Assembly: GCA_038040285.1 (NCBI GenBank)
Contig: JBBPIN010000072.1
Span: 1-6,365, forward strand
DNA: 6,365 nt
Reading direction: 5' to 3'
DNA from: Mayfieldus sp038040285
Lineage (GTDB): Bacteria; Actinomycetota; Thermoleophilia; Solirubrobacterales; 70-9
Shown here: piece after piece, positions 5,358-6,365 of the stretch
How positions within the stretch are numbered: position 1 is the stretch's first letter
How the letters are laid out: the number at the start of each line of letters is the position of its first letter
Position numbers and translations under genes: made by a program
The notes under the pieces: model-generated
What the model was told of the DNA's origin: nothing
Databases searched by the model: none
The model's input: the letters and a program-made list of their open reading frames with translations, nothing else

Positions 5358-6004
5358 GCGACCGCCGCCTCCGCTTCGAGATCGACTACCACGTGGGTGA
5401 CCGGCAGCTCGATCTCGCTGCGGGCTCGCTCAACGACGCCCTGCTCGAGCCAGCGCGAGCGCTCCGGCGGATGGGTGGAGATGATGATCTCGTCGGCCGC
5501 GAACTCGCGCAGCGCGTCCTCGATCGCGACGTTCGGCTCCGAGTCGCCGACCTGACCGCGGGCCCTAAGGCCGACTTCCTCGATCGCCAGCAGCGAGAGC
5601 TCCATCCGCTGGCGGGCCAGCTCCATCGCCTCGTCGACGTCGGACGACCAGTGGGCGGCCCTCGAGCTGGCCAAGGCCGGGGTGACGACGAGGATCTCGG
5701 TCTCCCCGCCTCGACTGCGGTTCTCGATCTCGCGCAGCAGCGCCCGGCCACGGACCGTCTGGTTGGCGACCACCAGCACGCGGCGCTTGCCGTCGCCGCC
5801 GCGCGATAGCTGCACGCTCCCGCGCAGCGTCCCCCGCGAGCTGCGCCAGGCAAGCCCGGCTCCGAAGCCGACCAAGGCAGCGGCCCAGGCGGCCCCGATC
5901 GCGGGGCGGGTAAGCAGCGTCAGCGCGGTGACTGAGGCAACGCCGATTCCGATGACCACGATCCAGCGAAAGGCGTCCGCCTCCGACCTCAGCGGGTTGT
6001 GCAT
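5345..6004 (-). CDS. Membrane-anchored Usp-like (universal stress protein fold) protein
   Basis: A 219-residue protein. Two membrane helices (about 13-31 and 36-53) are followed by a cytoplasmic alpha/beta domain (about 74-208) with the strand pattern of a Usp/HUP Rossmann-like fold: 'RRVLVVAN' (74-81), 'ETEILVVTPA' (101-110), a helical stretch with 'DVDEAMELARQRMELSLLAIEE', 'DALREFAADEIIIST' (163-177), and a last strand 'LPVTHVVVD' (200-208). In ATP-binding Usps the segment after the fourth strand reads G-x2-G-x9-G-S/T. Here it is 'THPPERSRWLEQGVVERA', so nucleotide binding in the usual way is doubtful. The ATG at 6004 is preferred over an in-frame start 69 bases upstream because a GAGGAGG ribosome site lies 5 bases before it and a promoter lies between the two. 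The function is unknown; stress or membrane-state signalling is only a guess. It converges on the cytochrome c gene. Confidence 0.8.
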   Translation of the reverse strand: MHNPLRSEADAFRWIVVIGIGVASVTALTLLTRPAIGAAWAAALVGFGAGLAWRSSRGTLRGSVQLSRGGDGKRRVLVVANQTVRGRALLREIENRSRGGETEILVVTPALASSRAAHWSSDVDEAMELARQRMELSLLAIEEVGLRARGQVGDSEPNVAIEDALREFAADEIIISTHPPERSRWLEQGVVERARSEIELPVTHVVVDLEAEAAVARSA

Positions 6005-6009
6005 GTGGG

Positions 6010-6016
6010 CCTCCTC
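6010..6016 (-). promoter_or_regulatory. Strong Shine-Dalgarno of the Usp-like gene
   Basis: GAGGAGG on the minus strand, 5 bases before the ATG at 6004, is the best ribosome site in the window and decides the start. Confidence 0.8.
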
Positions 6017-6028
6017 GGTCTGAGCGGA

Positions 6029-6057
6029 ATTATCGCGCCGCCGGCGCGAATTGCCAA
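6029..6057 (-). promoter_or_regulatory. Sigma70-type promoter of the Usp-like gene
   Basis: On the minus strand, TTGGCA (6057-6052, 5 of 6 to TTGACA) and GATAAT (6034-6029, 5 of 6 to TATAAT) are separated by exactly 17 bases. Transcription would begin near 6022, giving a leader of about 18 bases that contains the ribosome site. This is the clearest housekeeping-type promoter in the window. Confidence 0.7.
6034..6048. repeat. GC palindrome within the promoter spacer
   Basis: CGCGCC (6034-6039), GCC loop, GGCGCG (6043-6048): a perfect 6-bp dyad lying between the -35 and -10 elements of the Usp-like promoter and touching the -10. It is a candidate operator. A chance palindrome in GC-rich DNA is the alternative. 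Confidence 0.5.
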
Positions 6058-6075
6058 GCGACCCCGACGCCAACC

Positions 6076-6321
6076 TCAGGTGATCCGGCCGGAGGCAGCG
6101 GTCAGCAAGCCGCCCGCAAACAGACCGCCGGCGAGGATCCAGAGGAAGGTGCTCCCCTCCGACGAGGCGATGGCCAGCATCAGCAGCCCGACCACCATGA
6201 GCGGAAAGCCGACCGAGTAGGCGAGTCCAACCTGCCGGATCGGTCCGAAGCCGTCCGAGTGGCTTCTATTCCAACTCTGCCTTCGCCTGCGCGGCCCATC
6301 CGCGGCCAAATCAACCTCCAA
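6076..6321 (-). CDS. Small two-span membrane protein, unrecognised, start uncertain
   Basis: An 81-residue ORF beginning at a TTG codon at 6321. It has a charged N-terminus with RRRR at 11-14, helix 1 at about 32-51 (VGLAYSVGFPLMVVGLLMLA), a short polar loop, helix 2 at about 59-76, and an end at 'SGRIT'. The size and two-helix hairpin recall AtpI/AtpZ-type small membrane proteins, but no diagnostic motif was found, so no function is given. The frame has no stop up to the window edge, so the true start may lie beyond 6365. No convincing ribosome site precedes the TTG. It is followed at 71 bases by the Usp-like gene on the same strand, which has its own promoter. Confidence 0.55.
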   Translation of the reverse strand: MEVDLAADGPRRRRQSWNRSHSDGFGPIRQVGLAYSVGFPLMVVGLLMLAIASSEGSTFLWILAGGLFAGGLLTAASGRIT

Positions 6322-6323
6322 TC

Positions 6324-6353
6324 GGTGCCCTGGGGTTGGCCCCCCAGAACACC
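6324..6353. other. Stable inverted repeat near the right edge
   Basis: GGTG (6324-6327) pairs with CACC (6350-6353), and CTGGGG (6330-6335) pairs with CCCCAG (6342-6347). The two stems are separated by a 2x2 mismatch and closed by the loop TTGGCC. It lies directly upstream of the TTG start at 6321 on the minus strand. It could be a leader structure, a terminator of a gene to the right, or part of a coding region that continues past the edge. Confidence 0.4.
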
Positions 6354-6365
6354 AGGGTCCCGGTC

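Noticed and set aside
6005..6073. Start of the Usp-like gene at 6073
   Set aside because: The promoter hexamers and the GAGGAGG ribosome site lie inside this extension, and the added residues are polar and Arg-rich without family likeness.
6324..6365. Part of a tRNA or other structured RNA gene at the right edge
   Set aside because: The hairpin loop and stem lengths do not fit an anticodon arm, and no SRP, RNase P or tmRNA signature is visible in the available bases.

Overview
This is a GC-rich window that looks actinobacterial. The best guess is the Thermoleophilia (Solirubrobacterales or Gaiellales), judged from base composition, the linked ctaA and ctaB genes of aa3-type oxidase assembly, and protein style. 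No marker gene in the window fixes the taxonomy. It holds one respiratory gene cluster and the two short transcription units that follow it.

Left half (1-4085, all + strand, very tightly packed): the 3' part of a gene with the fold of cytochrome c oxidase subunit I, then heme A synthase (ctaA), protoheme IX farnesyltransferase (ctaB), a 38-residue single-span protein and a 98-residue two-span protein that may be a reduced oxidase subunit IV. Gaps are 4, 5, 13 and -1 bases, so this is almost certainly one operon whose promoter lies to the left of the window. CtaB turns heme B into heme O, CtaA turns heme O into heme A, and the small membrane proteins probably serve the oxidase or its assembly.

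The notable feature is the subunit I homologue. The overall fold, the signature 'YWFPKMTGR' and the typical C-terminal tail are intact. However, five of the six metal-ligand histidines, the cross-linked tyrosine, the Mg site, the D- and K-channel residues and the propionate-binding arginine pair are all replaced. It reads as a maintained, catalytically dead subunit I paralogue.

Right half: a convergently oriented two-CBS-domain protein (4095-4496, -), then a divergent 136-base intergenic region with a dyad. Next come a diheme c-type cytochrome lipoprotein built from two duplicated domains (4633-5337, +, a plausible electron donor to the oxidase), a convergent membrane-anchored Usp-like protein (5345-6004, -), and a small two-span membrane ORF (6076-6321, -) whose start is uncertain. 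The Usp-like gene has a well-formed sigma70-type promoter with a GC palindrome in its spacer, and a good Shine-Dalgarno sequence. Both convergent gene ends meet within 10 bases at hairpins that probably terminate transcription. No rRNA, tRNA, CRISPR or mobile element was seen, and no stretch over 300 bases lacks a gene.
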